Position numbers and translations under genes: made by a program. Below are positions 1 through 7,558 of a DNA stretch of 64,000 nt, piece by piece. Origin of the DNA: an uncultured Fibrobacter sp. (lineage in GTDB: Bacteria > Fibrobacterota > Fibrobacteria > Fibrobacterales > Fibrobacteraceae); assembly GCF_900316465.1 (NCBI RefSeq), contig NZ_ONDD01000016.1:8358-72357 (forward strand). The letters are read 5' to 3'. Within the stretch, counting starts at the first letter, position 1; each line of letters starts with the position of its first letter. The notes beneath the pieces were generated by a model. That model saw only the letters and a list, made by a program, of their open reading frames with translations, was not told where the DNA came from and did not search any database.

Positions 1-2
1 TT

Positions 3-1709
3 GCAGATGTCAGCGATTCCGATTTAATAAAGTTAAGCCTACCCGAGATCCAGTTGCCCTTTGCAAGGAGCCTCGAAACCAAGGAACAATTCTTTGATGC
101 CGAGAAGGTTTTCCCTCACGATGCATTTGAAAACTTGACATGGATTGTAGAAGGCTTCCCTGTCAACGAAGTACTGGAAATGGTGGCAGAAAACACTGCA
201 AGCACCGTAAAATCCGATAGCCTTGCAACAGCCTTGGAAACACCCGAAAGCCAGAAGAGTTTTGTTATTGTTGATGGCGAAGATGAACTTCGTAGAATTA
301 TGGCTGAGCCGCTTGAAAAATGGCGTGTATTCTTGCACCCGTCCCAGCGAAAGGTGGTCCAGAAAAATTTCTCTGGGCCGGCAAGAGTCCTTGGCGGCGC
401 GGGCACAGGAAAAACCGTTGTCGCCATGCATAGGGCAAAATACCTTGCAAGCAAACTGGGCGACAAAGATAGAATCCTGTTCACCACTTTTACCGCAAAT
501 TTGGCTAATGACATCAAGGAAAACCTGAGAAAGATTTGTTCTGTCGAAGAAATGCGACGCATCGAGGTCATCAATTTTGACGCTCTAGTAAGCCAATATC
601 TCAGGGAACAAGGATTTTCTGCTGTTGTAAAATACGGTGAAGACATTCAAAAACTTTGGAGCGAAGCCGTTGCAGAAGCATCCGAAAATCTGGATTTCGA
701 TGTAGATTTCTTTGAAGAAGAATGGAACCGTGTGGCAATTGCCAATGAGGCGTTGACCGTAGAAAAATATGTAAAGGCGCCCCGAGTCGGACGTGGCACT
801 CGCCTAGACAGAAAAAAGCGTTTAGCCATTTGGAAGGTCTTTGAATGCTACATTAATTTGATGCGAGAAAACCATGTACGAGATGCCAACATGGCAATGT
901 ACGAATGCTCTTTGCTGTTGCAAAAGAACAAGAAAGCAAAATACGCCCATATTGTAGTCGACGAAGCTCAAGATTTCAGCGACAACGCGTTCAGGCTGAT
1001 TCGTTCATTCGCCGGAGAGGAACGAGAGAACGACATTTTTATTGTCGGCGATTCTCACCAGCGAATATATAAAAATAAGCCCATGCTTTCTCGGTGCGGA
1101 ATCAATATTCGTGGACGCAGTAGCTATCTGAAAGTAAACTATCGCACCACAGAAGAAATTCGCAAATACGCATTCGCCTTGTTGAACGGAATTTCCTTTG
1201 ATGATTTAGACGACTCGTTTGATGTTGGAGACAAGTGCCGTTCGCTAACTCACGGAACCGCTCCTGTAATTCAAAATTTCAAAGACTTCGACAATGAATT
1301 TGATTACATAATCAATGAAATTAAGCGGTTGAATAATGAAGGCGAAGCGCTAAGTAGCATTTGCATTGTAGCAAGAACACAGAAGTATGTGGATATGTAC
1401 AGCGATGCCCTGAACGCTGCGGGAATGAAGGTGTATGCAATCAAGCGGAACAAATCAGATGACCGTTCAAACGACGGCATTCGTGTCGCCACGATGCACC
1501 GCGTGAAAGGTTTGGAATTCAAGTACGTATTCGTAGCGGCAATCAATAATGGTGTTATGCCTCTGAAGTCCGCAATAAAAAACACCGACGAAATTAGTAA
1601 GCAGGAGTCGCTCACTTCCGAAAAATGTCTCCTATACGTGGCAATGACCCGCGCGCAAAAAGGCGCCTACATTACCAGCTACGGGAAGAAATCGGAGTTT
1701 ATTGGATAG
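3..1709 (+). CDS. UvrD/Rep-family (SF1) DNA helicase, 5' end missing
   Basis: Superfamily 1 helicase, an ATP-driven 3'-5' DNA translocase probably used in repair or defence. The frame is open back to base 3 with no good start, so the gene begins outside the window; a TTG at 54 is possible but has no ribosome site. Numbering from that TTG, the Walker A motif GGAGTGKT is at about residues 114-121, Walker B VVDEAQDF at about 300, then IVGDSHQRIYK (motif III), VNYRTTEEI (IV), ATMHRVKGLEF (V) and LLYVAMTRA (VI). All ATPase motifs look intact. The roughly 110 residues before Walker A are not recognised; compact UvrD proteins often carry a regulatory or toxin-like domain there. It converges on a PLD-family nuclease gene 45 bp away. 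Family call is firm; cellular role is inference. Confidence 0.88.
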   Translation, partial: ADVSDSDLIKLSLPEIQLPFARSLETKEQFFDAEKVFPHDAFENLTWIVEGFPVNEVLEMVAENTASTVKSDSLATALETPESQKSFVIVDGEDELRRIMAEPLEKWRVFLHPSQRKVVQKNFSGPARVLGGAGTGKTVVAMHRAKYLASKLGDKDRILFTTFTANLANDIKENLRKICSVEEMRRIEVINFDALVSQYLREQGFSAVVKYGEDIQKLWSEAVAEASENLDFDVDFFEEEWNRVAIANEALTVEKYVKAPRVGRGTRLDRKKRLAIWKVFECYINLMRENHVRDANMAMYECSLLLQKNKKAKYAHIVVDEAQDFSDNAFRLIRSFAGEERENDIFIVGDSHQRIYKNKPMLSRCGINIRGRSSYLKVNYRTTEEIRKYAFALLNGISFDDLDDSFDVGDKCRSLTHGTAPVIQNFKDFDNEFDYIINEIKRLNNEGEALSSICIVARTQKYVDMYSDALNAAGMKVYAIKRNKSDDRSNDGIRVATMHRVKGLEFKYVFVAAINNGVMPLKSAIKNTDEISKQESLTSEKCLLYVAMTRAQKGAYITSYGKKSEFIG

Positions 1710-1754
1710 AGTTGCAAGTATTTGGTCAATTGACAAACATTCTCTGGATGTTAG

Positions 1755-2861
1755 CTAATTTCTATAGCCAAGAAATTTCTGCATTTCAGCGAAAGTGACA
1801 TAGCCATCCTTTTTAGCATCAACCAATTTCTCCCATTTCCCTAGATTATCCCTTATTCGAGAATTAATAAGTTCTCGTAAAGTACAATTTGACGAATCGA
1901 GTTCATAAATCCATTTTCCTTTCCTTATTTTTTTGTACACCATGCAAACACTATCGGCATCACTTTGCCTACTACAAGTGTTCCCTTTTCGATAAACCAT
2001 GTCAATCATCTTGCCGACTTTAATACATCCACTCCTTATGGCATCATCATTATGCGTTAATTGACAAATAATTGCATCTTTATCTCGGATTCGCGTTTTA
2101 TATAATGTATCAAGAAAATGCAATTCTTTTTTTCGTTCACCCTTTTTACCAGGCAATACTTCTGTTAAAAAGTCGAATTTCATTCCATAATTTTTTTCTA
2201 TAGACTCTTGCATCTCTGGATAGCCATCATCATCTTCACTCCATAAAACAAAAATAACATCATTTACATCCTTTCCTAATTTCAACAGGTCAACAACACT
2301 ATCCTTGATTATTTCTTCTTTCTCAATTTGCCGAATTCGTTTTTTATTCCATTCAAACCGACTCTTTAAGCGATCCCATTCAGCATCACTTTTTTCAGAT
2401 ACGAGAAGTGATTTATCAAATAGGCCATCAAACCAATCTACGGCTTTATCTACTGCAGCCTTAGAACCCTTTCCATTTACAGTATCAATGAAATTCGCAG
2501 CCTCAAGAGTTCCGCAACCCATTCCATTCTTGGAATAGTTTGCAGACGTAATAATGAGCCGTTTGTCATCAAAAATATAGACTTTGGCATGCAAGCCACT
2601 AAAATAACGTACATTATTTTCGTCAGCAACTTCTTCCAAAATCTTTTGTATTGTTGTTGGATTACAGCCAGCATTCTCTAAGTCACAAACAAGTCGAACG
2701 TCCTTATCTTCTAAAGCCTCAATAATTTTAAATTTCAATGATTCCGAAATAAATGGACAAGCTATTTTTACACTAACAGCATCTCTAAGCCATTCTCTGA
2801 ATTTATTGCCTACATTAGACTTGATTGTTCCATCTTTTTCAATTTCATCAAACACTAACAT
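1755..2861 (-). CDS. Phospholipase D-like nuclease-type protein
   Basis: 368-residue protein of the PLD superfamily. It has one HxKx4D signature, H91-A-K93 with D98, followed by ITSANYSKNG, the usual Ser/Asn half of the motif. A single HKD motif per chain is typical of dimeric PLD nucleases (Nuc, BfiI-type) rather than lipid hydrolases, so DNA or RNA cleavage is the likelier activity. The C-terminal 200 residues are rich in Lys and Glu and unrecognised. No signal peptide, so cytoplasmic. ATG 2861 is preceded by AAGGGAAAA and by a TATATT hexamer at 2889-2894. The gene is clearly AT-richer than the genes after 3.1 kb, suggesting transfer. It converges with the helicase gene; a linked defence role is plausible but unproved. 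Confidence 0.75.
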   Translation of the reverse strand: MLVFDEIEKDGTIKSNVGNKFREWLRDAVSVKIACPFISESLKFKIIEALEDKDVRLVCDLENAGCNPTTIQKILEEVADENNVRYFSGLHAKVYIFDDKRLIITSANYSKNGMGCGTLEAANFIDTVNGKGSKAAVDKAVDWFDGLFDKSLLVSEKSDAEWDRLKSRFEWNKKRIRQIEKEEIIKDSVVDLLKLGKDVNDVIFVLWSEDDDGYPEMQESIEKNYGMKFDFLTEVLPGKKGERKKELHFLDTLYKTRIRDKDAIICQLTHNDDAIRSGCIKVGKMIDMVYRKGNTCSRQSDADSVCMVYKKIRKGKWIYELDSSNCTLRELINSRIRDNLGKWEKLVDAKKDGYVTFAEMQKFLGYRN

Positions 2862-2888
2862 ATTCTTTTCCCTTAAGTTTATGCTTTT

Positions 2889-2894
2889 AATATA
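2889..2894 (-). promoter_or_regulatory. -10 hexamer of the PLD-like gene
   Basis: TATATT on the minus strand, the commonest -10 sequence in this window. It gives a leader of about 20 nt holding the AAGGGAAAA ribosome site before ATG 2861. No clear -35 was found. Confidence 0.4.
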
Positions 2895-2899
2895 TACAC

Positions 2900-2981
2900 A
2901 AATAATCCAAATGTTCCACCAACACCAGAAAAGGTGGTATTATGGATCGTTTCCGCATAAAGGCGGAGCGGTCCTTTTTTT
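2900..2981 (+). ncRNA. Possible small RNA: two hairpins ending in an orphan terminator
   Basis: On the plus strand a CCACC/GGTGG hairpin (2916-2937) is followed by a long GC-rich hairpin (2944-2974, stem about 12 bp with G-U pairs and one bulge, loop ATAAAG) and seven T's (2975-2981). This is a textbook intrinsic terminator, yet no plus-strand gene lies between the helicase stop at 1709 and here. A TATATA at 2891-2896 could serve as -10, giving an RNA of about 80 nt. The 5' end is a guess. Alternatives are a terminator insulating the hic promoter from read-through, or a dispersed repeat. A 27-codon frame from 2942 also reads through the hairpin but has no ribosome site. Confidence 0.3.
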
Positions 2982-3034
2982 ATGTAAAAGGAGCCCAAAA
3001 TGCCGAAATAAGCCAGAATTTATAAACACATCCA

Positions 3035-3063
3035 TTGATAAATAAACAAATATGTTGTATTTT
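3035..3063 (+). promoter_or_regulatory. Sigma-70-type promoter of the hic locus
   Basis: TTGATA (3035-3040), a 17-nt spacer and TATTTT (3058-3063). This is one of the best -35/-10 pairs in the window. Only 5 nt separate the -10 from ATG 3069, so the transcript would begin at or next to that ATG. Confidence 0.5.
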
Positions 3064-3068
3064 AATCT

Positions 3069-3128
3069 ATGAAGTTTAAAGAAATCTGCGACTACGCAAA
3101 GAAAAGAGGTTGGGCTCCAAACCTATGA
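3069..3128 (+). pseudogene. hicA toxin remnant or 19-residue leader peptide
   Basis: ATG 3069 opens a 19-codon frame whose product starts MKFKEICDYAKKRGW. This resembles the first beta-alpha unit of HicA mRNA-interferase toxins (MK..E....KK.GW). It then stops at TGA 3126-3128. The GSHH-type segment carrying the catalytic His of HicA is absent. The stop overlaps the hicB start as ATGA, the arrangement of an intact hicA-hicB pair, so an internal deletion that kept the coupling is a simple explanation. With the -10 ending 5 nt upstream, the peptide may be made from a nearly leaderless message and bring ribosomes to hicB, whose own ribosome site is poor. Confidence 0.5.
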
Positions 3129-3544
3129 ATTACGCAGCGAAAATTGAGAAAGACAAGGACATGGGTTTCGTGGTTTCGTTCCCCGACCTGCCCAACGTGA
3201 ACGCGTTCGGCGACACGCAGGAGGAGGCCCTCAGGCAGGCGAAGGATGCCCTCGACGGCGCGATGGAATGCGACCTGGATTTCGGCAACACGATGATTCT
3301 CCCCAAGACAATGCCCGATTCCGACAAGGGGCTCTACCCGGTCGAACTTTCCCCGCGAATCGAGATTGCATATAAACTATTTGAAGCGCGCAGGGGACAA
3401 AAGAAGAGCGAGGTGGCGCGTCGCGCAAACATCACCCCGCAGGCTTACCAGCGTTTCGAGACTCCGAAGGGCTCGCCTTCCGTCGAGACGCTCTATAAGC
3501 TGGCGCACGCCCTTGGCAAGCAGCTCGTGGTCGAGTTCGTGTAG
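3125..3544 (+). CDS. hicB: HicB-family antitoxin with C-terminal HTH
   Basis: 139 residues from ATG 3125. The N-terminal half is the HicB partial-RNase-H-fold domain (YAAKIEKDKDMGFVVSFPDLP, then AFGDTQEEALRQAKDAL, residues about 1-60). The C-terminal half is an XRE-type helix-turn-helix (KKSEVARRANITPQAYQRFE, about 100-120). HicB normally neutralises HicA and represses its own operon. Here the toxin is reduced to 19 codons, so this may be a solitary antitoxin or autoregulator. ATG 3125 overlaps the leader stop. An upstream TTG at 3110 in the same frame is disfavoured because it would overlap the leader by 19 nt. AAGAGG lies 15 nt upstream, too far to be a strong ribosome site, which favours translational coupling. 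Confidence 0.85.
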   Translation: MNYAAKIEKDKDMGFVVSFPDLPNVNAFGDTQEEALRQAKDALDGAMECDLDFGNTMILPKTMPDSDKGLYPVELSPRIEIAYKLFEARRGQKKSEVARRANITPQAYQRFETPKGSPSVETLYKLAHALGKQLVVEFV

Positions 3545-3561
3545 TTCGTATTCCGCACATG

Positions 3562-3592
3562 AGTAGTTGTCAAGGAATACTTGACAACTACT
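3562..3592. repeat. Perfect 13-bp inverted repeat
   Basis: Arms 3562-3574 and 3580-3592 are exact reverse complements around the 5-nt loop GAATA. It sits 18 bp after the hicB stop. No T-run follows directly, so it is either an mRNA 3'-end stabiliser or a protein-binding palindrome rather than a classical terminator. Confidence 0.6.
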
Positions 3593-3619
3593 GAACACGA
3601 GCTCCCTTCATTTTTACTC

Positions 3620-3665
3620 GGTCACTTCGACGAGCACTTCGGCAGGCTCAGTGACCTTTTGTTAC
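3620..3665. terminator. REP-like palindrome with T-run between convergent genes
   Basis: GGTCACT (3620-3626) pairs with AGTGACC (3650-3656) around a CTTCGA/GCAGGCTC-type interior, followed by TTTTGTTA. The wording resembles the CTTCGACAGGCTCAGTGACC palindrome seen dispersed in many bacterial genomes. It lies between the ends of hicB and the GNAT gene and can terminate the plus-strand transcript. Confidence 0.45.
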
Positions 3666-4309
3666 CCTAACTGTCCGGGCAGTACCAGCTTTTCCTTCTG
3701 CGGAAACTCCTTATCGTACTTCTCGAACGCCTCGGGGTTGCGCATGGCGACAAAGTACGGTTCGGGGTCGCGGTAGCTGCCGGTGATTCCGTCGAGGAAT
3801 CCTTCTTGCAGTTCCTTGCAGAGGAAGTAGGGCGCGTCGCTGTCGGGGTCGTCGGCGTAGCGGATTCCCTTGGAGCTTGCGGCCACAAAGCCGCTCTTGC
3901 CGTAGAACGCGATGTTCCCGCAAATCAGCAGGCAGCCAGCACCCATTTCAGCGGCGAGTCGCATGGAATAATCGAGCAGAATTTTGCCGTAGCCTTTGCG
4001 CTTGTAGTCGGGGCGAATGCTAATGGGCCCGAAGGTCATCATGCGGATTTTGCGTCCGTCATCGGCGTCGATGTGCGACCACGCGTACATCACGTGCCCG
4101 ATGATTTCGCCGTCCACTTCCAGCACGAGCGAGAGTTCCGGCACAAAGTCGGGCTCGCTCCTGTAGCAGTGCAGCACGTAATGCTCGGTGCATCCGGGAC
4201 GGTACACGTTCCAGAAGGCTTCGCGGGTAAGGTTTTCAACGATTTTAAAGTCGCGCGGTTGTTCCGTGCGGATGGTATAATTTTCCGCAATTTTGTCCAA
4301 TTTTTCCAT
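3662..4309 (-). CDS. GNAT-family N-acetyltransferase
   Basis: 215 residues from ATG 4309, chosen over an upstream in-frame start at 4357 because AAGGGG lies 7 nt before it. Acetyl-CoA-dependent acyltransferase fold: motif A is at SIRPDYKRKGYGKILLDYSM (R/K-x-G-x-G pyrophosphate loop), preceded by the beta strand GEIIGHVMY and followed by GNIAFYGKSGF (motif B). The layout matches the YhbS-like 'predicted acetyltransferase' group. Substrate unknown. No signal peptide; cytosolic. Divergently placed from the cupin gene at 4393, with which it shares an 83-bp upstream region. Confidence 0.8.
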   Translation of the reverse strand: MEKLDKIAENYTIRTEQPRDFKIVENLTREAFWNVYRPGCTEHYVLHCYRSEPDFVPELSLVLEVDGEIIGHVMYAWSHIDADDGRKIRMMTFGPISIRPDYKRKGYGKILLDYSMRLAAEMGAGCLLICGNIAFYGKSGFVAASSKGIRYADDPDSDAPYFLCKELQEGFLDGITGSYRDPEPYFVAMRNPEAFEKYDKEFPQKEKLVLPGQLG

Positions 4310-4392
4310 GCACCCCTTCGTATAGATTTCGGGCATCACCGCGGCGCACTTAACCAACGTCGCGAACGAAACATTAACAAAGGAGTAAAATC

Positions 4393-4797
4393 ATGGAAAA
4401 TGCTATTCTCGGTAACGATATTTTCGAAAAATTCAACGAGGGCGAGCTTAGGCTCTCGGGCAAAACGGTCGCTTTCAAGGATATCGTCTGGTCCAAGCAC
4501 CCGACTTTCGAGGGCGTAGAACTCAAGCATATCATCAACGCGAAAGAAACCGGCGGCACGTTCAGCTATCATTTGGTGAGAATCGCGCCAAACAAGAGCA
4601 TCAAAACGCACATTCACGAAACCCAGCTCGAAACCCACGAGGTTATCGCAGGCAGCGGCATTTGCGTCAATGACGGCGCCAAGCTCGAATATACTCCGGG
4701 AGTTATCTCGATTATGCCGGCAAAAGTCCCGCACCAGGTAGATGCTGGCGACCAGGGGCTTTATCTGTTCGCGAAGTTCATGCCAGCGCTTTGTTAA
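4393..4797 (+). CDS. Small single-domain cupin protein
   Basis: 134 residues. Cupin motif 1 is HIHETQLETHEVIAGSG (HxH, then Glu, then Gly) and motif 2 is PAKVPHQVDAGDQGLYLFAKF, so a double-stranded beta-helix with a metal site of two His, Glu and a third His is expected. A strong ribosome site, AAAGGAG, lies 8 nt before ATG 4393. Small cupins of this kind act as sugar-binding, isomerase or dioxygenase-like proteins; the substrate cannot be read from sequence. Its neighbour at 4890 is an AraC-type regulator that itself has a cupin sensor. Confidence 0.8.
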   Translation: MENAILGNDIFEKFNEGELRLSGKTVAFKDIVWSKHPTFEGVELKHIINAKETGGTFSYHLVRIAPNKSIKTHIHETQLETHEVIAGSGICVNDGAKLEYTPGVISIMPAKVPHQVDAGDQGLYLFAKFMPALC

Positions 4798-4849
4798 GGA
4801 GATCCCCACCTTGGTGGCCATGCGCACTAAGCACTAAAAATGCTAAGTG

Positions 4850-4878
4850 CTGTCCGCCCGCTTACGCGGGGATGACAG
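4850..4878. repeat. Dispersed GC-rich palindrome ending ATGACAG
   Basis: CTGTC and CCCGC pair with GCGGG and GACAG around the loop TTAC. A related CCCGC...GCGGG.ATGACA element recurs at 10245. It lies between the cupin gene and the convergent AraC gene and may act as a transcript end. Confidence 0.45.
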
Positions 4879-4889
4879 AAAGAGTGATG

Positions 4890-5522
4890 TTAGCTATCCT
4901 TCACCGCTTTCTTGTATTCTTTCGGAGAAAGGCCGACGACTTTTTTAAAGCAGCGGTCCATGTGGCTTTGGTCGTAAAACCCAGCGTCAAAGGTCACCTC
5001 GGCTGCGGGCCTTTCTTTGAGCAACTTTTGCGCCTTGCGGACTTTGCACTGCATCTGGAACTGGTGCGGCGTGAGTCCGAAGGCCTTTTTGAATTCGCGT
5101 ATCATGTGGAACAGGCTAATGCATGCATCATGCGCCATTTGTTCTATCAGGTAAATGTTTTCGGGATTTTCAAGGATGCTTTTTTGCAATTCATCTAACC
5201 GCGCGACGGTACTTTCATAATCCCGCGCACAACCCTCAGCAACAATCTCGTCGGGCTCCAACGCGGTACACAGAACCACCATTGAATAGCATTCATCGCC
5301 TACGGTCTTGATTTCGTGCAACGTATTCGGAGGAATCTGGAACTGCTCTCCGGCGCCATAAATTTTCGCCTCACCGTTCAGCACCATGCAAACGCGGCCC
5401 TCTTCAATATAGCCCACGGTCATGTGCCCGGTATGCGTGTGCGGCGGGTACGACTTGCGCCAATCCTTGTAACGCACGCATTCAATCCGGTCGTTCTTTT
5501 TACTGTACGAAATCTCGCTCAT
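4890..5522 (-). CDS. AraC-family transcriptional regulator with cupin sensor
   Basis: 210 residues. The N-terminal part (about 20-90) is an AraC-type cupin sensor (YPPHTHTGHMTVGYIEEGR ... QFQIPPNTLHEI). The C-terminal part (about 110-207) is the double helix-turn-helix, with FHMIREFKKAFGLTPHQFQMQCKVRKAQ in the first half and EVTFDAGFYDQSHMDRCFKKVVGLSPKEYKK as the family signature. It is a one-component DNA-binding activator or repressor responding to a small ligand, probably a sugar. It is somewhat shorter than the usual 260-300 residues. Possible targets are the adjacent cupin gene or the divergent barrel gene at 5611. Confidence 0.88.
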   Translation of the reverse strand: MSEISYSKKNDRIECVRYKDWRKSYPPHTHTGHMTVGYIEEGRVCMVLNGEAKIYGAGEQFQIPPNTLHEIKTVGDECYSMVVLCTALEPDEIVAEGCARDYESTVARLDELQKSILENPENIYLIEQMAHDACISLFHMIREFKKAFGLTPHQFQMQCKVRKAQKLLKERPAAEVTFDAGFYDQSHMDRCFKKVVGLSPKEYKKAVKDS

Positions 5523-5573
5523 TTTCTATCGCCATAGATAACAATTTACCATTCTTTCTACATCCACATTTTG

Positions 5574-5579
5574 TATATT
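5574..5579 (+). promoter_or_regulatory. -10 hexamer upstream of the 5611 barrel gene
   Basis: TATATT preceded by TTG, giving a leader of about 25 nt that contains the AAGGAGG ribosome site. No clear -35. Confidence 0.4.
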
Positions 5580-5610
5580 ACGACTAGTTTTCAATTAAGG
5601 AGGAAAACAA

Positions 5611-6120
5611 ATGAAGAAAATCACCCTAATTATTTGCCTTTTGGCATGCATCAGTTTCGCACAAACCAGCATTTTTGCTGGGCTTGGTCAAGCTTACCAC
5701 GGACTCGTCGGTGTAGAACAGACGTTCTTGAACGGGCACCTGTCTGCAAACGCGCACTGGCTGGGTTACGATTCAGACTACGACTTTATGGGCGGCGCGG
5801 GCGTGGCTTACCGCTTTAACGGTTTGACCGGCCCGTACGTGTTCCATTCGTCTGAATTCTTGACCGGCAGAACGAACGACCATATTTACCATGAAGATCT
5901 GGGCGGCGTCAAAGAAGAACGTTTCTACTACTGGCGTTTGGTATTCGGTTTCGGTCTGCAGCACATGTTCAATGAACACTTGGGAATGTTCTTTGAAACG
6001 GGCTTTGAATTCTATGCCGGCGATGGCGGCTATTACACCTACCTCGACATGGACGATGGCGGACTCAGCAATGACGAAATTGCCCTCCCCTTCTCCTTCG
6101 GCTTGGTCGTGAAGTTATAA
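5611..6120 (+). CDS. Small outer-membrane beta-barrel-like protein
   Basis: 169 residues with a signal peptide (MKKITLIICLLACISFA, cut near AQT). The mature part is short alternating strands rich in Gly, Tyr and Phe (GLVGVEQTFLNGHLSANAHWL, GGAGVAYRF, RLVFGFGLQHMF, GMFFETGFEFY), ending in the hydrophobic strand FSFGLVVKL. That pattern fits an 8-stranded outer-membrane barrel. AAGGAGG lies 8 nt before ATG. No enzymatic motif, so function unknown. It is followed 29 nt later by the SGNH hydrolase gene, which appears to have its own promoter. Confidence 0.7.
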   Translation: MKKITLIICLLACISFAQTSIFAGLGQAYHGLVGVEQTFLNGHLSANAHWLGYDSDYDFMGGAGVAYRFNGLTGPYVFHSSEFLTGRTNDHIYHEDLGGVKEERFYYWRLVFGFGLQHMFNEHLGMFFETGFEFYAGDGGYYTYLDMDDGGLSNDEIALPFSFGLVVKL

Positions 6121-6137
6121 GCTTACGCTGATTTAGC

Positions 6138-6143
6138 TATCTT
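6138..6143 (+). promoter_or_regulatory. -10-like TATCTT, six bases before the SGNH start
   Basis: TATCTT followed by 6 nt and then ATG 6150, with no Shine-Dalgarno sequence. The predicted transcription start is the A of ATG (leaderless). See the finding on leaderless starts. Confidence 0.35.
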
Positions 6144-6149
6144 TGGTGT

Positions 6150-7310
6150 ATGCCAGAGAAATTTTCGAAATGGGTCGCTTGCTGGGGCAATGCGACCTCT
6201 ATTACAGACCGCAAAGAAGCAACTTACGCAAAAGACTTGACGCTCCGTTACCCGATTCGCGCCTGCTTTTCGGGCAACAAGTTGCGGTTCCATTTTTCGA
6301 ACTTGACTGGCACAGAACCTGTGACCATTAGCGAGGCATACGTCGCAAAGTCCGCACAATCCGCTTCAAGCGCCGCATACTCCCCGACCTCCATTACATT
6401 CGGCGGCCACACCTCCGCCGCAATCCCCGCAGGCGAAGAAATCTTGAGCGACGAGATCGCATTCGACGTGACTGCGGGCGAAACATTTGACGTAAGCCTG
6501 TACTTTGCAGACTTTACGCAGATGAATGCAGGCACGGCCATCACGGGCCCGCTTTCGGGCGGCAAGTACAGCTACGGCAACTTCGCAAAATCGGCAACGC
6601 TCCCCGACGACCTGACGCGCAAAACGAACTGGATATACTTCCTGAACACCATCGACATTTTTACCGAGGAAAAGAACTTTGCGCTGGTGTGTTTCGGCGA
6701 TTCCATTACGGCGCAAGACTGGCCTGATTACCTGACACTCCGTTGCGCACGCGAAGGCTTTAACAACGTGGCGATCATTCGCCGCGCGGTGAGCGGCACT
6801 CGCATTTTGCGCGAATACAGTTGCATTACTTACGCGGCTTACGGCCTGAAAGGGGCCACGCGATTCCCGATTGAAATGAACGTGGCAGGGGCCCGCACGG
6901 TGATTGTGCAACACGGCATTAACGATATTATTCACCCGGTGGGTGTCGAGGTCAACAAGTTCCGCCCCTGGAGCGATATGCCCACGGCCGACGACCTGAT
7001 TAACGGCGTGCGTTCACTCTACATTACGCATGCGCGCAAACTCGGTCTCAAGATTTACAGCGGCACGCTGCTGCCGATTTACGGTTGGCGCACCTACAAC
7101 GAAAACCGCGACATTATTCGCATGGCGTTTAACCAGTGGCTGCGTACTGCCCCTGACTTTGACGGCTGCGTGGATTTTGACAAGGCGGTATGCGGTCACG
7201 ACAACCCTAAAGCATTTGCAAACGGGTTCGATTCGGGCGACCATTTGCACCCCAGCGCCAAGGCGTACGAGGCCATGGCCGAATGCGTTCCTGAAAAATT
7301 GTTGAAATAA
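6150..7310 (+). CDS. SGNH/GDSL-family esterase-like hydrolase
   Basis: 386 residues. Residues 1-170 form a beta-rich N-terminal domain. The SGNH hydrolase domain follows: block I CFGDSITAQDWP (nucleophile Ser, about 190), block II RRAVSGTRIL (Gly), block III VQHGINDI (Asn) and block V DHLHPSAKAYEAM (Asp-x-x-His). All four catalytic blocks are present. Such enzymes deacetylate or de-esterify polysaccharides, here probably plant or cell-wall sugars. No signal peptide is evident at this start, so it may be cytoplasmic or exported by another route. There is no ribosome site before ATG 6150; a TATCTT 6 nt upstream suggests a leaderless transcript. Confidence 0.85.
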   Translation: MPEKFSKWVACWGNATSITDRKEATYAKDLTLRYPIRACFSGNKLRFHFSNLTGTEPVTISEAYVAKSAQSASSAAYSPTSITFGGHTSAAIPAGEEILSDEIAFDVTAGETFDVSLYFADFTQMNAGTAITGPLSGGKYSYGNFAKSATLPDDLTRKTNWIYFLNTIDIFTEEKNFALVCFGDSITAQDWPDYLTLRCAREGFNNVAIIRRAVSGTRILREYSCITYAAYGLKGATRFPIEMNVAGARTVIVQHGINDIIHPVGVEVNKFRPWSDMPTADDLINGVRSLYITHARKLGLKIYSGTLLPIYGWRTYNENRDIIRMAFNQWLRTAPDFDGCVDFDKAVCGHDNPKAFANGFDSGDHLHPSAKAYEAMAECVPEKLLK

Positions 7311-7430
7311 TTTTGCCTATTTTCGGCGAATTTTGCGAAATAAGATTTTCGTAATGTAAGCTACATCACACTGTTTACGGGTGTAAAATTATTCGTTCCT
7401 TACAATATGGCATTCGCTAGGCAATAATTG

Positions 7431-7436
7431 TATCTT
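7431..7436 (+). promoter_or_regulatory. -10-like TATCTT before the 27-residue frame
   Basis: TATCTT, then 6 nt, then ATG 7443: the same spacing as at 6150, 8578, 24770, 26035 and 62006. Confidence 0.35.
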
Positions 7437-7442
7437 ATAGGC

Positions 7443-7526
7443 ATGAATACGAGAGAACTACAAATCGTCAAACAAATCGTGCTGTTGGTTGCCGTTGCTG
7501 TAACACTCGGTTTCATCTACGGCTAA
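7443..7526 (+). CDS. 27-residue putative membrane peptide
   Basis: MNTRELQIVKQ followed by a hydrophobic stretch (IVLLVAVAVTLGFIYG) long enough for one membrane helix, then TAA. It lies alone between the SGNH gene and a strong plus-strand terminator at 7559, with a -10-like TATCTT 6 nt before ATG. Those two signals mark a short transcription unit of about 140 nt. Alternatives are a small non-coding RNA or chance. No relative recognised. Confidence 0.35.
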   Translation: MNTRELQIVKQIVLLVAVAVTLGFIYG

Positions 7527-7558
7527 CCTGCCGCATTTCCTTATTGAACCCCTTTTTT

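Noticed and set aside
2942..3025. 27-codon frame (MDRFRIKAER...) over the orphan terminator
   Set aside because: It reads through a strong terminator hairpin and T-run, has no ribosome site, and would be cut off by that terminator.
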